Below, in pieces: positions 20,380 through 29,167 of a stretch of 64,000 nt of DNA. The stretch is from the NCBI RefSeq assembly GCF_003350325.1, contig NZ_QLYZ01000008.1:1-64000 (forward strand), in the 5' to 3' direction. This stretch comes from Vibrio rhodolitus. Its GTDB lineage: Bacteria; Pseudomonadota; Gammaproteobacteria; Enterobacterales; Vibrionaceae. The translations under genes and the position numbers were made by a program. The notes under the pieces were generated by a model that saw only the letters and a list, made by a program, of their open reading frames with translations, made no database searches and was not told the DNA's origin. Positions within the stretch are counted from its first letter, which is position 1; each line of letters opens with the position of its first letter.

Positions 20380-21137
20380 TGTCAGCACATCGTATTCAAA
20401 AAGTAGACATCCTGCGTTATGACCCAGAGAAAGACGCAGAGCCGCATTTCCAAACCTTTGAAGTGCCGTTTGATGAAACTATGTCGGTGCTTGATGCACT
20501 TGGCTACGTGAAAGATAACCTGGATAAAGATCTGGCTTACCGCTGGTCTTGCCGCATGGCGATCTGTGGTTCTTGCGGCATCATGGTTAATGGTGTGCCA
20601 AAACTTGCGTGTAAGAGCTTCCTACGTGACTACATCGATGGCGTGAAGATTGAGCCTTTAGCAAACTTCCCAATCGAGAAAGATTTGATCGTAGATATGA
20701 CGCCATTTATCGAGCGCCTTGAAGCGATTAAACCTTACATCATTGGCAACGATCGCAAACCTGAAGATGGCACCAACCTGCAAACGCCTGAACAGATGGC
20801 GAAATACAAACAGTTCGCTGGCTGTATCAACTGTGGTCTGTGTTACGCAGCGTGTCCGCAATTCGGTCTGAACCCTGAGTTTATTGGTCCTGCTGCTCTA
20901 ACTCTTGCACACCGCTACAACCTAGATAGCCGTGATAATGGTAAAGCTGAGCGTATGGCACTGATCAACGGTAAAAACGGCGCTTGGGGCTGTACTTTCG
21001 TTGGTTACTGTTCTGAAGTATGTCCGAAAAACGTCGATCCAGCAGGCGCGGTTAACCAAGGCAAAGTCGAGTCTTCAATGGATTTCGTGATTGCGATGCT
21101 TAAGCCTGACGGCAAACCAGTGAAAGAGGAAGCTTAG
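20379..21137 (+). CDS. frdB: Fumarate reductase iron-sulfur subunit
   Basis: FrdB passes electrons from the membrane quinol site to FrdA through three iron-sulfur centres. The 252 residues show the 2Fe-2S ligands ([11 protein letters not shown] near residue 57) and the two clustered ferredoxin-type sets [13 protein letters not shown] near 148 and [14 protein letters not shown] near 205. The start overlaps the frdA stop by one base, and the stop is one base before frdC, consistent with coupled expression. Confidence 0.97.
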   Translation: MSAHRIQKVDILRYDPEKDAEPHFQTFEVPFDETMSVLDALGYVKDNLDKDLAYRWSCRMAICGSCGIMVNGVPKLACKSFLRDYIDGVKIEPLANFPIEKDLIVDMTPFIERLEAIKPYIIGNDRKPEDGTNLQTPEQMAKYKQFAGCINCGLCYAACPQFGLNPEFIGPAALTLAHRYNLDSRDNGKAERMALINGKNGAWGCTFVGYCSEVCPKNVDPAGAVNQGKVESSMDFVIAMLKPDGKPVKEEA

Positions 21138-21138
21138 T

Positions 21139-21522
21139 ATGAGTAACCGTAAACCTTATGTACGTGAGATGAAACGTACTTGGTGGCAAAGTAGCCCTTT
21201 CTACCGCTTCTACATGCTGCGTGAAGCAACAATACTGCCTCTGATCCTATTTACGCTATTCCTCACTGTGGGTTTAGGCGCGTTAGTCAAAGGTCCAGAG
21301 GCTTGGCAAGGTTGGTTAGAGTTTATGGCAAACCCTTTAGTCGTAGCGATCAACATCGTTGCACTAGCAGGTAGCCTACTGCATGCACAAACTTTCTTTA
21401 GCATGATGCCACAAGTAATGCCAATTCGTATCAAAGGCAAACCAGTAGAGAAAAAGCTCATCGTACTTGCTCAATGGGCAGCGGTAGCGTTTATCTCTTT
21501 GGTTGTTCTGATCGTTGTATAA
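21139..21522 (+). CDS. frdC: Fumarate reductase membrane anchor subunit C
   Basis: The 127-residue protein has three hydrophobic segments (about residues 30-50, 65-90 and 105-127) and the N-terminal [12 protein letters not shown] motif typical of FrdC. With FrdD it anchors the complex in the inner membrane and forms the menaquinol site. It begins one base after the frdB stop. Confidence 0.95.
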   Translation: MSNRKPYVREMKRTWWQSSPFYRFYMLREATILPLILFTLFLTVGLGALVKGPEAWQGWLEFMANPLVVAINIVALAGSLLHAQTFFSMMPQVMPIRIKGKPVEKKLIVLAQWAAVAFISLVVLIVV

Positions 21523-21532
21523 GGAGCAATGT

Positions 21533-21910
21533 ATGAAACCGAATTATAAAGTTGACCGTTCTCCTGCTCGTTCAGATGAGCCAATTTGGTGGAGCCTATT
21601 TGGTGCTGGCGGTACTTGGTTTGCGATGATCACGCCAATTACTGTGTTGGTACTGGGTATCTTAGCTCCGCTAGGCATCATTGATGCTGACGCGCTAAGC
21701 TATGAACGCGTAGCTAAGTTTGCGACTAGCTGGATTGGTGCGCTGTTTATTATCGGCACCCTATCGCTACCAATGTGGCATGCAATGCACCGCTTGCACC
21801 ACGGCATGCACGATCTGAAAATCCACGCTGGCGTAGTAGGCAAAGTATTGTGTTACGCATTTGCAGGTCTAATTTCAGCGCTATCAGTGATCTTTATCTT
21901 TATGATCTAA
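21533..21910 (+). CDS. frdD: Fumarate reductase membrane anchor subunit D
   Basis: The 125-residue hydrophobic protein has three membrane spans. Residues [14 protein letters not shown] near the N-terminus and [16 protein letters not shown] near 78 match FrdD. The start at [10 protein letters not shown] (21533) is preceded by AAGGAG at 21521-21526, which overlaps the frdC stop; an upstream in-frame start at 21515 lies inside frdC and is rejected. It is the last gene of frdABCD, followed by a strong terminator. Confidence 0.95.
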   Translation: MKPNYKVDRSPARSDEPIWWSLFGAGGTWFAMITPITVLVLGILAPLGIIDADALSYERVAKFATSWIGALFIIGTLSLPMWHAMHRLHHGMHDLKIHAGVVGKVLCYAFAGLISALSVIFIFMI

Positions 21911-21933
21911 GCTCCTCGCTGAAACACTGCAAT

Positions 21934-21976
21934 AAAAAATCCCCCATTAATTTAACAGATTAACTGGGGGATTTTT
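21934..21976. terminator. Bidirectional terminator between frdD and the BCCT gene
   Basis: CCCCCATTAA and TTAACTGGGGG pair around a short loop, flanked by AAAAAAT on one side and ATTTTT on the other. It serves the two convergent genes. Confidence 0.8.
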
Positions 21977-22000
21977 GTATCTATTCAATCACAGAATTAA

Positions 22001-23611
22001 CTAAATCAGACCTTGCTCTTTCGCCATTTGCTGCGCGATTTTTGGCGCATTCCACAATGAAGGCAGAATAATAAAAGAGGTCGGTACAGCCGTGATAACA
22101 ATAAAGGATTGCAGCGCGGAGATGCCGCCATCGCCCATTGAAATCAACACAATCGCGACTGTTCCCATCACCAAACCCCAAAATGCACGAATTAACGCAT
22201 TCGGCTGGCTGTTACCTGTCATAACTACGCTGATGGTGTAAGTCATCGAGTCACCGGTAGTGACAATGAAGGTGGTGGTTAAGACTAAAAACAGAATCGA
22301 AATCAGCATTGGGAACGGCAATTGCTCGGTGATGGCAAGCAGCGCCCCCGGCAAATTAAAGCCTTCAAAACCTGCTTGAATACTGCCTGGGTTAGCCAAC
22401 TCAAACGCTAATCCGCTACCACCAACAATACTGAACCAGAAACAGGTGATCAGTGGCGCAGCAATACTGATCGCCAGAATCAATTGACGAATGGTGCGCC
22501 CACGAGAAATGCGGGCAATAAAAATTGCCATCATCGGCGCGTAACCAATAAACCAGCCCCAGAAAAATACCGTCCACCAGCTTAGCCAGCCAGTATCACC
22601 ACGATAAAGCGCCATCGGGACAAAGTTATCGACCATGCGCCCTACCCCTTGAATGTAGCCATCAATGATAAAGCTGGTTGGTCCTGCCAGCAGAATAAAT
22701 ACCACCAAAGCTAGCGAAAGGATAATGTTGTAACGGCTAACAAGCTGAATACCTCGGCTTAAACCGCTTAGCGCCGACAGGGTATAGCAAGCCATCGCAA
22801 GCACAACCACCAGCGTTTGGGTTTCAAACTGATCCGGCAAACCGAACAGCGCATTGAGCGCGTAACTGATCTGTAAGCCCAAAAAGCCAATCGGACCAAT
22901 TGTGCCGGCAGCAACCGCAATGATGCTCAACGCATCAATGGTATCGCCAAGCCAGCCATGAATCGCACGCTGACCAAAGATTGGGTAAAGCAAAGTGCGC
23001 GGCTTAAGTGGCAAGCCTTTATCGTAGTGCAGGTGCATCAACACAATCGAAGATAAACAACCAAGGATTGCCCAAGCTAAGAAGCCCCAATGTAGGAATG
23101 ACTGCGATAGCGCATTGATTGCCATATCTCGCGTGCTGATCGAGCTATCATTGGCACTATAAAACGGCGGCGCCGAAACAAAGTGGGCAATGGGTTCTGC
23201 CGCAGCCCAAAATACCCCACCACCTGCAAGCAGCGTGCACAGTACGATCGATAGCCATTTCGAGGTTTCAAGTTCAGGTTTGGCTAAACCGCCTAAGCGC
23301 ACGTAGCCAGTTTGACCAAGTGCGATAAACAGACCAATCACAAAATTAGCGAATAACAGAATTTGCCAGTAGCCACCAAACCATTGAGTCGCGTAGCTAA
23401 AGCCAGTATTAACCAATGAGGTTAAAAGCTCGGTATCAAGTAGAGCCAGCAATACAAATAGAGAAAGAAAAGTGCCGCTTAACCAGAGCACAGGGTTGGA
23501 CAGCTCCAGTTGGGAGCGGATAGAAGGTTTACTGTTTGTAGTAAACGATGAAGATGAATAATCAGCTTCAGAAACGCAGGAAAGTCCTGCCGCCAAAGTG
23601 CCTTTAGACAT
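22001..23611 (-). CDS. BCCT-family betaine/choline/carnitine transporter
   Basis: A polytopic protein with about twelve membrane spans, predicted to import a quaternary ammonium or related compound for osmoprotection. The family motif in span 4 is visible as GGGVFWAAAEPIAHF. The signature segment around span 8-9 reads FFWGWFIGYAPMMAIFIARI followed by SRGRTIRQ. The substrate cannot be assigned. The start is uncertain: ATG 23611 (MSKGTLAAG) is chosen, giving 536 residues with a soluble N-terminus of about 40; in-frame GTG and ATG codons upstream to 23692 have no better ribosome binding sites. No substrate-catabolism genes adjoin it. Confidence 0.85.
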   Translation of the reverse strand: MSKGTLAAGLSCVSEADYSSSSFTTNSKPSIRSQLELSNPVLWLSGTFLSLFVLLALLDTELLTSLVNTGFSYATQWFGGYWQILLFANFVIGLFIALGQTGYVRLGGLAKPELETSKWLSIVLCTLLAGGGVFWAAAEPIAHFVSAPPFYSANDSSISTRDMAINALSQSFLHWGFLAWAILGCLSSIVLMHLHYDKGLPLKPRTLLYPIFGQRAIHGWLGDTIDALSIIAVAAGTIGPIGFLGLQISYALNALFGLPDQFETQTLVVVLAMACYTLSALSGLSRGIQLVSRYNIILSLALVVFILLAGPTSFIIDGYIQGVGRMVDNFVPMALYRGDTGWLSWWTVFFWGWFIGYAPMMAIFIARISRGRTIRQLILAISIAAPLITCFWFSIVGGSGLAFELANPGSIQAGFEGFNLPGALLAITEQLPFPMLISILFLVLTTTFIVTTGDSMTYTISVVMTGNSQPNALIRAFWGLVMGTVAIVLISMGDGGISALQSFIVITAVPTSFIILPSLWNAPKIAQQMAKEQGLI

Positions 23612-23899
23612 TAGTGTCTCGCTTTTTTTGACCCGCGTTAACGGGTTAGGCGTATTTCCCTCACAACTCATCCAGAGCGTGAGAATGATCACAAAGGCGA
23701 TGTATCATACAGACACTTTTTACAAATTGCACACCGACAACCAGCACAAGTCACTAACTAAGCTATTAAATTATCTATAATTTGCCACATAACCCCTTAA
23801 TATGCGGTCAATTTCTCTGAGTTAAAAATTTGTATAAAAAATATCTTAGCGGCGATGGAATCGGCGTGATTTTAGGTGGTTGTTATGGTTCTAAATGCA
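23612..23899. other. Intergenic region between the BCCT gene and hslU terminator
   Basis: About 290 bases. It contains a short ACCCG/CGGGT hairpin near 23630-23647 and AT-rich sequence probably holding the BCCT promoter. No gene or convincing operator was seen. Confidence 0.4.
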
Positions 23900-23928
23900 C
23901 AAAAAAGCCCCGCCATATGGCAGGGCTA
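23900..23928 (-). terminator. Intrinsic terminator after hslU
   Basis: AGCCCCGCCATATGGCAGGGCT forms a near-perfect stem, followed on the minus strand by TTTTTT. Confidence 0.8.
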
Positions 23929-23948
23929 GCAAACTTCGATTCGGGGAA

Positions 23949-25283
23949 TTAAAGAATAAAGCGGCTTAGATCTTCATCTTCAACAAACTCACCTAAACGA
24001 TCTTTCACGTAAGCTGCATCGATAACCAGCTTGCTGCCTGATTTATCGGTTGCTTCAAATGAAATCTCATCCATCAAGCGCTCCATCACGGTATGTAGAC
24101 GGCGTGCACCGATGTTTTCTGTGGTTTCATTTACCGTCCATGCCGCTTCAGCGATTTGTACGATGCCATCTTCAGTAAACTCAATGTCCACTTCTTCAGT
24201 TTTCATCAGCGCAATGTACTGCTCAGTTAATGATGCTTTAGGCTCAGTCAGAATGCGTTTGAAGTCATGGCTAGAAAGCGCTTCTAGTTCAACACGAATT
24301 GGTAGACGACCTTGCAATTCAGGGATCAAATCCGATGGCTTCGCCACTTGGAACGCACCAGAGGTGATAAACAGAATATGGTCGGTTTTTACCATGCCGT
24401 GCTTAGTTGAAACCGTGCTGCCTTCAATCAATGGCAGCAAGTCACGCTGTACACCTTCACGTGATACGTCAGGACCTGAGCTCTCACCACGTTTACAAAT
24501 CTTATCGATCTCATCGATAAACACGATACCGTTGTTTTCAACGTTGTAGATCGCCTGCTCTTTTAGCTCTTCTTGATTCACAAGCTTAGCCGCTTCTTCT
24601 TCAACTAACGCTTTAAGTGCATCTTTGATCTTTAACTTACGCTTTTTCTTAGTATCGCCAGCAAGGTTTGAGAACATGCTTTGTAGCTGATTGGTCATCT
24701 CTTCCATACCAGGAGGCGCCATGATCTCTACGCCCATTTGTGGCGCAGCGACATCAATCTCAATCTCTTTCTCGTCTAGTTGACCTTCACGCAGTTTCTT
24801 ACGGAAGATTTGACGAGTATTCGAGCTGCCTTCTTCTTGCTGCTGGTTTTGACCCCAAGCATCACGCGCTGGCGGCAGCAATGCATCAAGAATGCGCTCT
24901 TCCGCTTGCTCTTCGGCGCGGAATTTTACTTTTTCCATCGCTTGCTGATGCGTCATCTTAATGGAAACATCGGTTAGGTCGCGGATAATGGTTTCCACTT
25001 CCTTACCAACGTACCCCACCTCAGTAAACTTAGTCGCTTCCACTTTGATAAATGGTGCATTCGCCAATTTTGCAAGACGACGAGCGATTTCAGTTTTACC
25101 CACACCCGTTGGACCAATCATCAGAATGTTCTTTGGCGTCACTTCCGCACGCAAGCTCTCTTCAAGCTGCATACGACGCCAGCGGTTACGCAGCGCAATC
25201 GCTACTGAACGTTTAGCTTTATCTTGACCAATGATATGGCGATTCAATTCATGAACAATTTCACGTGGAGTCATTTCAGACAT
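23949..25283 (-). CDS. hslU: HslU, ATPase subunit of the HslVU protease
   Basis: HslU is the AAA+ unfoldase that feeds proteins to the HslV peptidase. The Walker A motif GPTGVGKTE is near residue 58, VGYVGKEVE (pore loop) near 88, the I-domain spans roughly 110-240, and Walker B is VFIDEIDKI near 252. The ATG at 25283 ([10 protein letters not shown]) has AAAGGA nine bases upstream; the longer reading starts from a TTG three codons earlier and is rejected. The length is 444 residues. It follows hslV by about 40 bases in the hslVU operon. Confidence 0.96.
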   Translation of the reverse strand: MSEMTPREIVHELNRHIIGQDKAKRSVAIALRNRWRRMQLEESLRAEVTPKNILMIGPTGVGKTEIARRLAKLANAPFIKVEATKFTEVGYVGKEVETIIRDLTDVSIKMTHQQAMEKVKFRAEEQAEERILDALLPPARDAWGQNQQQEEGSSNTRQIFRKKLREGQLDEKEIEIDVAAPQMGVEIMAPPGMEEMTNQLQSMFSNLAGDTKKKRKLKIKDALKALVEEEAAKLVNQEELKEQAIYNVENNGIVFIDEIDKICKRGESSGPDVSREGVQRDLLPLIEGSTVSTKHGMVKTDHILFITSGAFQVAKPSDLIPELQGRLPIRVELEALSSHDFKRILTEPKASLTEQYIALMKTEEVDIEFTEDGIVQIAEAAWTVNETTENIGARRLHTVMERLMDEISFEATDKSGSKLVIDAAYVKDRLGEFVEDEDLSRFIL

Positions 25284-25324
25284 AATCAAATTCCTTTAAA
25301 TTCCTGCGAACACTATCTTTGGTT

Positions 25325-25867
25325 TTATTCAGCTTTGTCTGCTGGAATTTCTAGTTCTTCAATAGTGTGATGATGGTTGGTGAATACACAGATATCACCA
25401 GCAATGGTTAGCGCCTTCTCCGCGATTTCGCGCGCGTCTAACTCAGTATTTTCTAGTAGTGCCGTTGCCGCCGCTTGAGCAAAGTTACCGCCTGAACCGA
25501 TCGCGATTAGATCGTGCTCTGGCTGCACCACATCACCGTTACCAGTAATAATCAGTGACGCAGTTTCATCTGCTACGGCAAGTAGTGCTTCAAGCTTACG
25601 CAACGCGCGATCGCTACGCCAATCTTTAGCGAGCTCCACAGCCGCTTTAGTCAAATGACCTTGGTGCATTTGCAGCTTGCTTTCAAAGCGCTCAAACAGA
25701 GTAAATGCGTCTGCTGTACCACCCGCAAAGCCCGCCAGTACCTTGCCGTTATACAAACGACGCACTTTGCGCGCGTTACCTTTCATGACGGTATTGCCTA
25801 GTGATACTTGTCCGTCACCCGCGATGACAACTTTGTTATTTCGACGTACAGATACGATGGTAGTCAC
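25325..25867 (-). CDS. hslV: HslV, peptidase subunit of the HslVU protease
   Basis: HslV is the proteasome-like threonine peptidase. It begins with GTG, giving MTTIVSVRR, so that Thr2 becomes the N-terminal nucleophile after removal of Met. [15 protein letters not shown] and [12 protein letters not shown] match the family closely. The 180 residues are a few longer than the Escherichia coli protein because of an acidic tail ending PADKAE. It is the first gene of hslVU and divergent from galE. Confidence 0.96.
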   Translation of the reverse strand: MTTIVSVRRNNKVVIAGDGQVSLGNTVMKGNARKVRRLYNGKVLAGFAGGTADAFTLFERFESKLQMHQGHLTKAAVELAKDWRSDRALRKLEALLAVADETASLIITGNGDVVQPEHDLIAIGSGGNFAQAAATALLENTELDAREIAEKALTIAGDICVFTNHHHTIEELEIPADKAE

Positions 25868-26038
25868 GAGTAGGGCCTCTTATTTTTAAAATTTGCTATT
25901 AATGTATATGCGGATAAGCGTTGAGAAATTCAAGGGAGTGAATAATTCGCTTCACGCCACTAAGCATAAAAATTGGGCTTAAGTGATGAAAGATGTACAA
26001 TTATTATCATAAATTGATAATTCAAACTGGCTAAACAT

Positions 26039-27055
26039 ATGAATGTTCTCGTAACTGGCGGCACTGGCTATATTGGTAGTCATACCTGCATTCAATTAAT
26101 CGAAGCAGGCCTAACACCCATCATCATTGATAATTTGTACAACAGTAAACAATCGGTTCTGAGTCGAATCGAACAAGTTTCTGGTACTAGACCTTTGTTT
26201 ATTCAAGCTGATGTACGCGACAAAGACGCCCTAAAAAAAGTCATGCTAGAACATCAGATTGAAGCCGTGATTCACTTCGCGGGTTTAAAAGCGGTCGGAG
26301 AATCGGTTGAGAAACCACTTGAGTATTACGATAACAACGTTAATGGCACGCTTGTCTTAATTGACGCGATGCGTGAGTCGGGCGTTAAGCGACTGATCTT
26401 TAGTTCATCTGCGACGGTATATGGCGACCCTGCCAGCGTACCGATTACCGAGGATTTTCCAACCAGTGCAACCAACCCATATGGACGTAGCAAACTGATC
26501 GTCGAAGAGTGTTTAACCGACTTTCAACACGCGAATCCTGATTGGAGTATCACGCTGCTGCGCTACTTTAACCCGGTTGGCTCACACCCATCAGGCATGC
26601 TAGGAGAAGATCCACAGGGTATTCCTAATAACTTAATGCCGTTTGTGGCTCAAGTAGCGGTAGGTCGTCGCGAATTTGTGTCTGTATTTGGTAATGACTA
26701 CCCAACCAAAGATGGTACGGGCGTGCGCGACTATATTCATGTGATGGACTTAGCAGACGGACATCTTGCCGCCCTAAAACATGTGGGACCGAAAGCGGGC
26801 TTACATATATACAATTTAGGCACCGGCAATGGTTATAGCGTACTAGATATGATTCAGGCGTTTGAGAAAGCTTGTGGTAAGCCTATCCCTCACCAGTTTG
26901 CGCCAAGACGCAGTGGCGATATCGCTGAATGCTGGGCAGACCCTAGCAAGGCACAGCAGGACTTACATTGGCAAGCCACGCGAAATTTAGAAGAAATGAC
27001 AGCGGATGGCTGGCGCTGGCAATCGGCAAACCCACAAGGTTATCCAGACACGTAA
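26039..27055 (+). CDS. galE: UDP-glucose 4-epimerase
   Basis: GalE interconverts UDP-glucose and UDP-galactose. The 338 residues match the family. The NAD-binding GGTGYIGSHT is at residues 7-16, the catalytic SSSATVYG near 125 and YGRSK (YxxxK) near 149, with the GTGVRDYIHVMDLADGH region near 230. The ribosome binding site is weak. It lies alone, on the opposite strand to hslV and ftsN, and splits a cluster that is normally ftsN-hslV-hslU. No other gal genes are in the window. It could supply UDP-galactose for the polysaccharide locus, but that is inference. Confidence 0.93.
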   Translation: MNVLVTGGTGYIGSHTCIQLIEAGLTPIIIDNLYNSKQSVLSRIEQVSGTRPLFIQADVRDKDALKKVMLEHQIEAVIHFAGLKAVGESVEKPLEYYDNNVNGTLVLIDAMRESGVKRLIFSSSATVYGDPASVPITEDFPTSATNPYGRSKLIVEECLTDFQHANPDWSITLLRYFNPVGSHPSGMLGEDPQGIPNNLMPFVAQVAVGRREFVSVFGNDYPTKDGTGVRDYIHVMDLADGHLAALKHVGPKAGLHIYNLGTGNGYSVLDMIQAFEKACGKPIPHQFAPRRSGDIAECWADPSKAQQDLHWQATRNLEEMTADGWRWQSANPQGYPDT

Positions 27056-27084
27056 GCTTGGACAATAAAATCCATTCGATACAA

Positions 27085-27128
27085 AAAAGGCGTATCTCTA
27101 ACTCGAAAAGGTACGCCTCTTTTATTTC
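27085..27128 (+). terminator. Intrinsic terminator after galE
   Basis: AGGCGTA and TACGCCT pair around an 18-base loop, followed by CTTTTATTT and preceded by an A run, so it may act in both directions. Confidence 0.65.
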
Positions 27129-27158
27129 CATTGCCGTAATCAATCGCGAATGACTGGT

Positions 27159-27695
27159 TTATTGCGACTCTTTCCAAATCGCACACGGCTCGATTTTCGC
27201 ACGCTGTAGTTTGTGCTTATCTCGCTCTGCATCACGCTTAAGTTTGTATGGACCAAGTACGACGCGATACCAAGAGCTGCCATCTTTCTTACGCACTTCA
27301 CTGCTAATGCCTTGAAAGGCAATATCCAGCTTACGCGCTTCGGCTTGTTGCGCATTTTTGTAGGCGCCGCACTGCATAATGTAAGGGATCGCCGAAACGA
27401 CTTGCTCTTTCGCTTTCACCTCAACCTCTCGGTTTGGTAGGCTATCAACGTAGTCCCACTTTTCTTCAGGTGGCGGCGGAATCACTTTTTCCGGCTTACT
27501 TTGTGGCTTAGGTTTGGTTTGTACAACCGCTGCTGGCGGCTCAGGATCTTGACTCAATGTATATAACCCAAAGCCAAAACCACCAAGTACCACCAACGCA
27601 ACAATTCCGCTGACCCAAGGCTTGCGCTTAGGTGCGGTTTTCTTTTTCGCTGGGCGCTTGCTAGCACCACGTTTCACGTAATCTCTACTTGCCAC
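27159..27695 (-). CDS. ftsN: Cell division protein FtsN
   Basis: FtsN triggers septal peptidoglycan synthesis at the divisome. The 178-residue protein has a basic cytoplasmic start (MASRDYVKRGASKRPAKKK), one membrane span near residues 28-46, a Pro/Lys-rich periplasmic linker, and a C-terminal SPOR domain (about 100-178) beginning IPYIMQCGAYKNAQQAEA that binds denuded glycan. It is shorter than the Escherichia coli protein, mainly in the linker, as in other vibrios. It lies downstream of cytR. Confidence 0.94.
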   Translation of the reverse strand: MASRDYVKRGASKRPAKKKTAPKRKPWVSGIVALVVLGGFGFGLYTLSQDPEPPAAVVQTKPKPQSKPEKVIPPPPEEKWDYVDSLPNREVEVKAKEQVVSAIPYIMQCGAYKNAQQAEARKLDIAFQGISSEVRKKDGSSWYRVVLGPYKLKRDAERDKHKLQRAKIEPCAIWKESQ

Positions 27696-27810
27696 AGTTG
27701 TACTATAAATCAGTTAGTTCTAGCGCCATCTTAATCTAGAACCAAGCTTGAGAATAGAGTCGCTGCTGATTCCTGACCAAATGAAGTGGAAAATTTGACA
27801 CAAGTTGGCA

Positions 27811-27838
27811 AAAAATAATCGACGCTCTAAAGCGTCGA
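27811..27838 (-). terminator. Intrinsic terminator after cytR
   Basis: TCGACGCT (27819-27826) and AGCGTCGA (27831-27838) form a perfect stem; on the minus strand it runs into TTATTTTTT. It lies between cytR and ftsN, so ftsN probably has its own promoter. Confidence 0.75.
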
Positions 27839-27874
27839 CTACCTATAAAATTAAGCCATTCCGATTAAGGGAAG

Positions 27875-28882
27875 TTAAATCACTCGAGGTGGCGCCGCGC
27901 TTTTACGTACCACAAGGTTAGTTTCAAGTAATCGCGAACCCGTACGAACATCATGCCCGCGCAGAATTTCCAACATCATCAACATCGCTTGGCGACCAAT
28001 TTCATAACGAGGCTGTGAAATAGTGGTTAACGGTGGATCGCAGTATTGAGCAAATTGAATATCATCAAAGCCCACCACAGATAAATCTTGCGGCACACGC
28101 AAGCCAAGGCGTTTGGCTTCTTGAATCGCCCCAATCGCCATCGCATCGTTATGACAGAAAATAGCCGTTGGCGGCTCTGGCAATGTCAGCAATTGACGCA
28201 CGGCTTTCGCGCCATCTTCAAAGCTAAAATTACCATGAATGGTGTACGAAGGATTCATGCTAATGCCAGCTCGGCGCAAAGCCTGCAGATAACCTTGTTG
28301 GCGGAACTGACAAAGCGCAGCATCCTGTGGACCGGAAATCTGTGCGATGCGTTTGTGCCCTAACTGCGTCAGGTAATTCACCACTTCAAACGCTGAAGTT
28401 AGGTTATCAATATGAACTGTCGGCAGTTCTAGTTCAGGGGCAAATTCACACGCCATCACCATCGGCGGCAAGTTTTTTTGCTCGGGTTTACTGACATCAA
28501 AAGGGAGATCGGTGCCTAGCAATAACATGCCATCAGCTTGCTTGGTAAAGACCAAGTTAACAAAAGAGTTCTCGCGTTTTTTCTGCTGCGCGCTATCACC
28601 CAGTAAAACAATATAGCCGTGCTCCATCGCTGCATCCTCAATACCGCGAATGATCTCGGTATAATAGGGATCGCAAATGTCAGGAACGATCGCGATGATA
28701 GTTTTAGACTCATTACGACGCAGATTGCGTGCTAACGAGTTAGGTGAATATCCAGCTTCTAACACAGCGTCCTCTACGCGCTTACGCGTTGCAGAAGAAA
28801 CTTTCTCGGGATTCATCAGCGCCCTTGAAACTGTCGCTGTTGAAACACCTGCGAGCTGGGCAACATCCTTCATTGTCGCCAT
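27875..28882 (-). CDS. cytR: LacI-family transcriptional repressor CytR
   Basis: CytR represses nucleoside uptake and catabolism genes together with CRP and is induced by cytidine. The 335 residues have the N-terminal LacI helix-turn-helix (MKDVAQLAGVSTATVSRAL), the hinge helix near 50-60 (SPNSLARNLR), and a periplasmic-binding-protein-like effector domain (IIAIVPDICDPYY onward). Its position beside priA and ftsN is the usual one and supports the name over other LacI members. Confidence 0.92.
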   Translation of the reverse strand: MATMKDVAQLAGVSTATVSRALMNPEKVSSATRKRVEDAVLEAGYSPNSLARNLRRNESKTIIAIVPDICDPYYTEIIRGIEDAAMEHGYIVLLGDSAQQKKRENSFVNLVFTKQADGMLLLGTDLPFDVSKPEQKNLPPMVMACEFAPELELPTVHIDNLTSAFEVVNYLTQLGHKRIAQISGPQDAALCQFRQQGYLQALRRAGISMNPSYTIHGNFSFEDGAKAVRQLLTLPEPPTAIFCHNDAMAIGAIQEAKRLGLRVPQDLSVVGFDDIQFAQYCDPPLTTISQPRYEIGRQAMLMMLEILRGHDVRTGSRLLETNLVVRKSAAPPRVI

Positions 28883-29167
28883 AAATGTAACCCTCTTAAA
28901 TTTTTCCCTTGTTGGTAGCCAAAGCCACCCAAGCCTAATGAATCTTGATGAGCTAGCTGCCCACTCTTAATTGTGTCAGTTCACAATCAATCCCCGCACC
29001 AACAAGCTTGGTTTGGCTATTCACTGTGATGCGTAATGCTTTATGTACTAGTGTATTTATTTCGAGCTATAAAGTTACGGGATATTTAACAAAACCCGAC
29101 CCAAGACAGAGACTTACGTCACAAAAACACTTTCTAGTCTAGCGTACGTAACATTGTAAAATGGAGG

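Noticed and set aside
22001..23692. Longer start for the BCCT transporter at 23692
   Set aside because: It would begin with GTG without a ribosome binding site, and the added residues have no family similarity; the choice remains uncertain.
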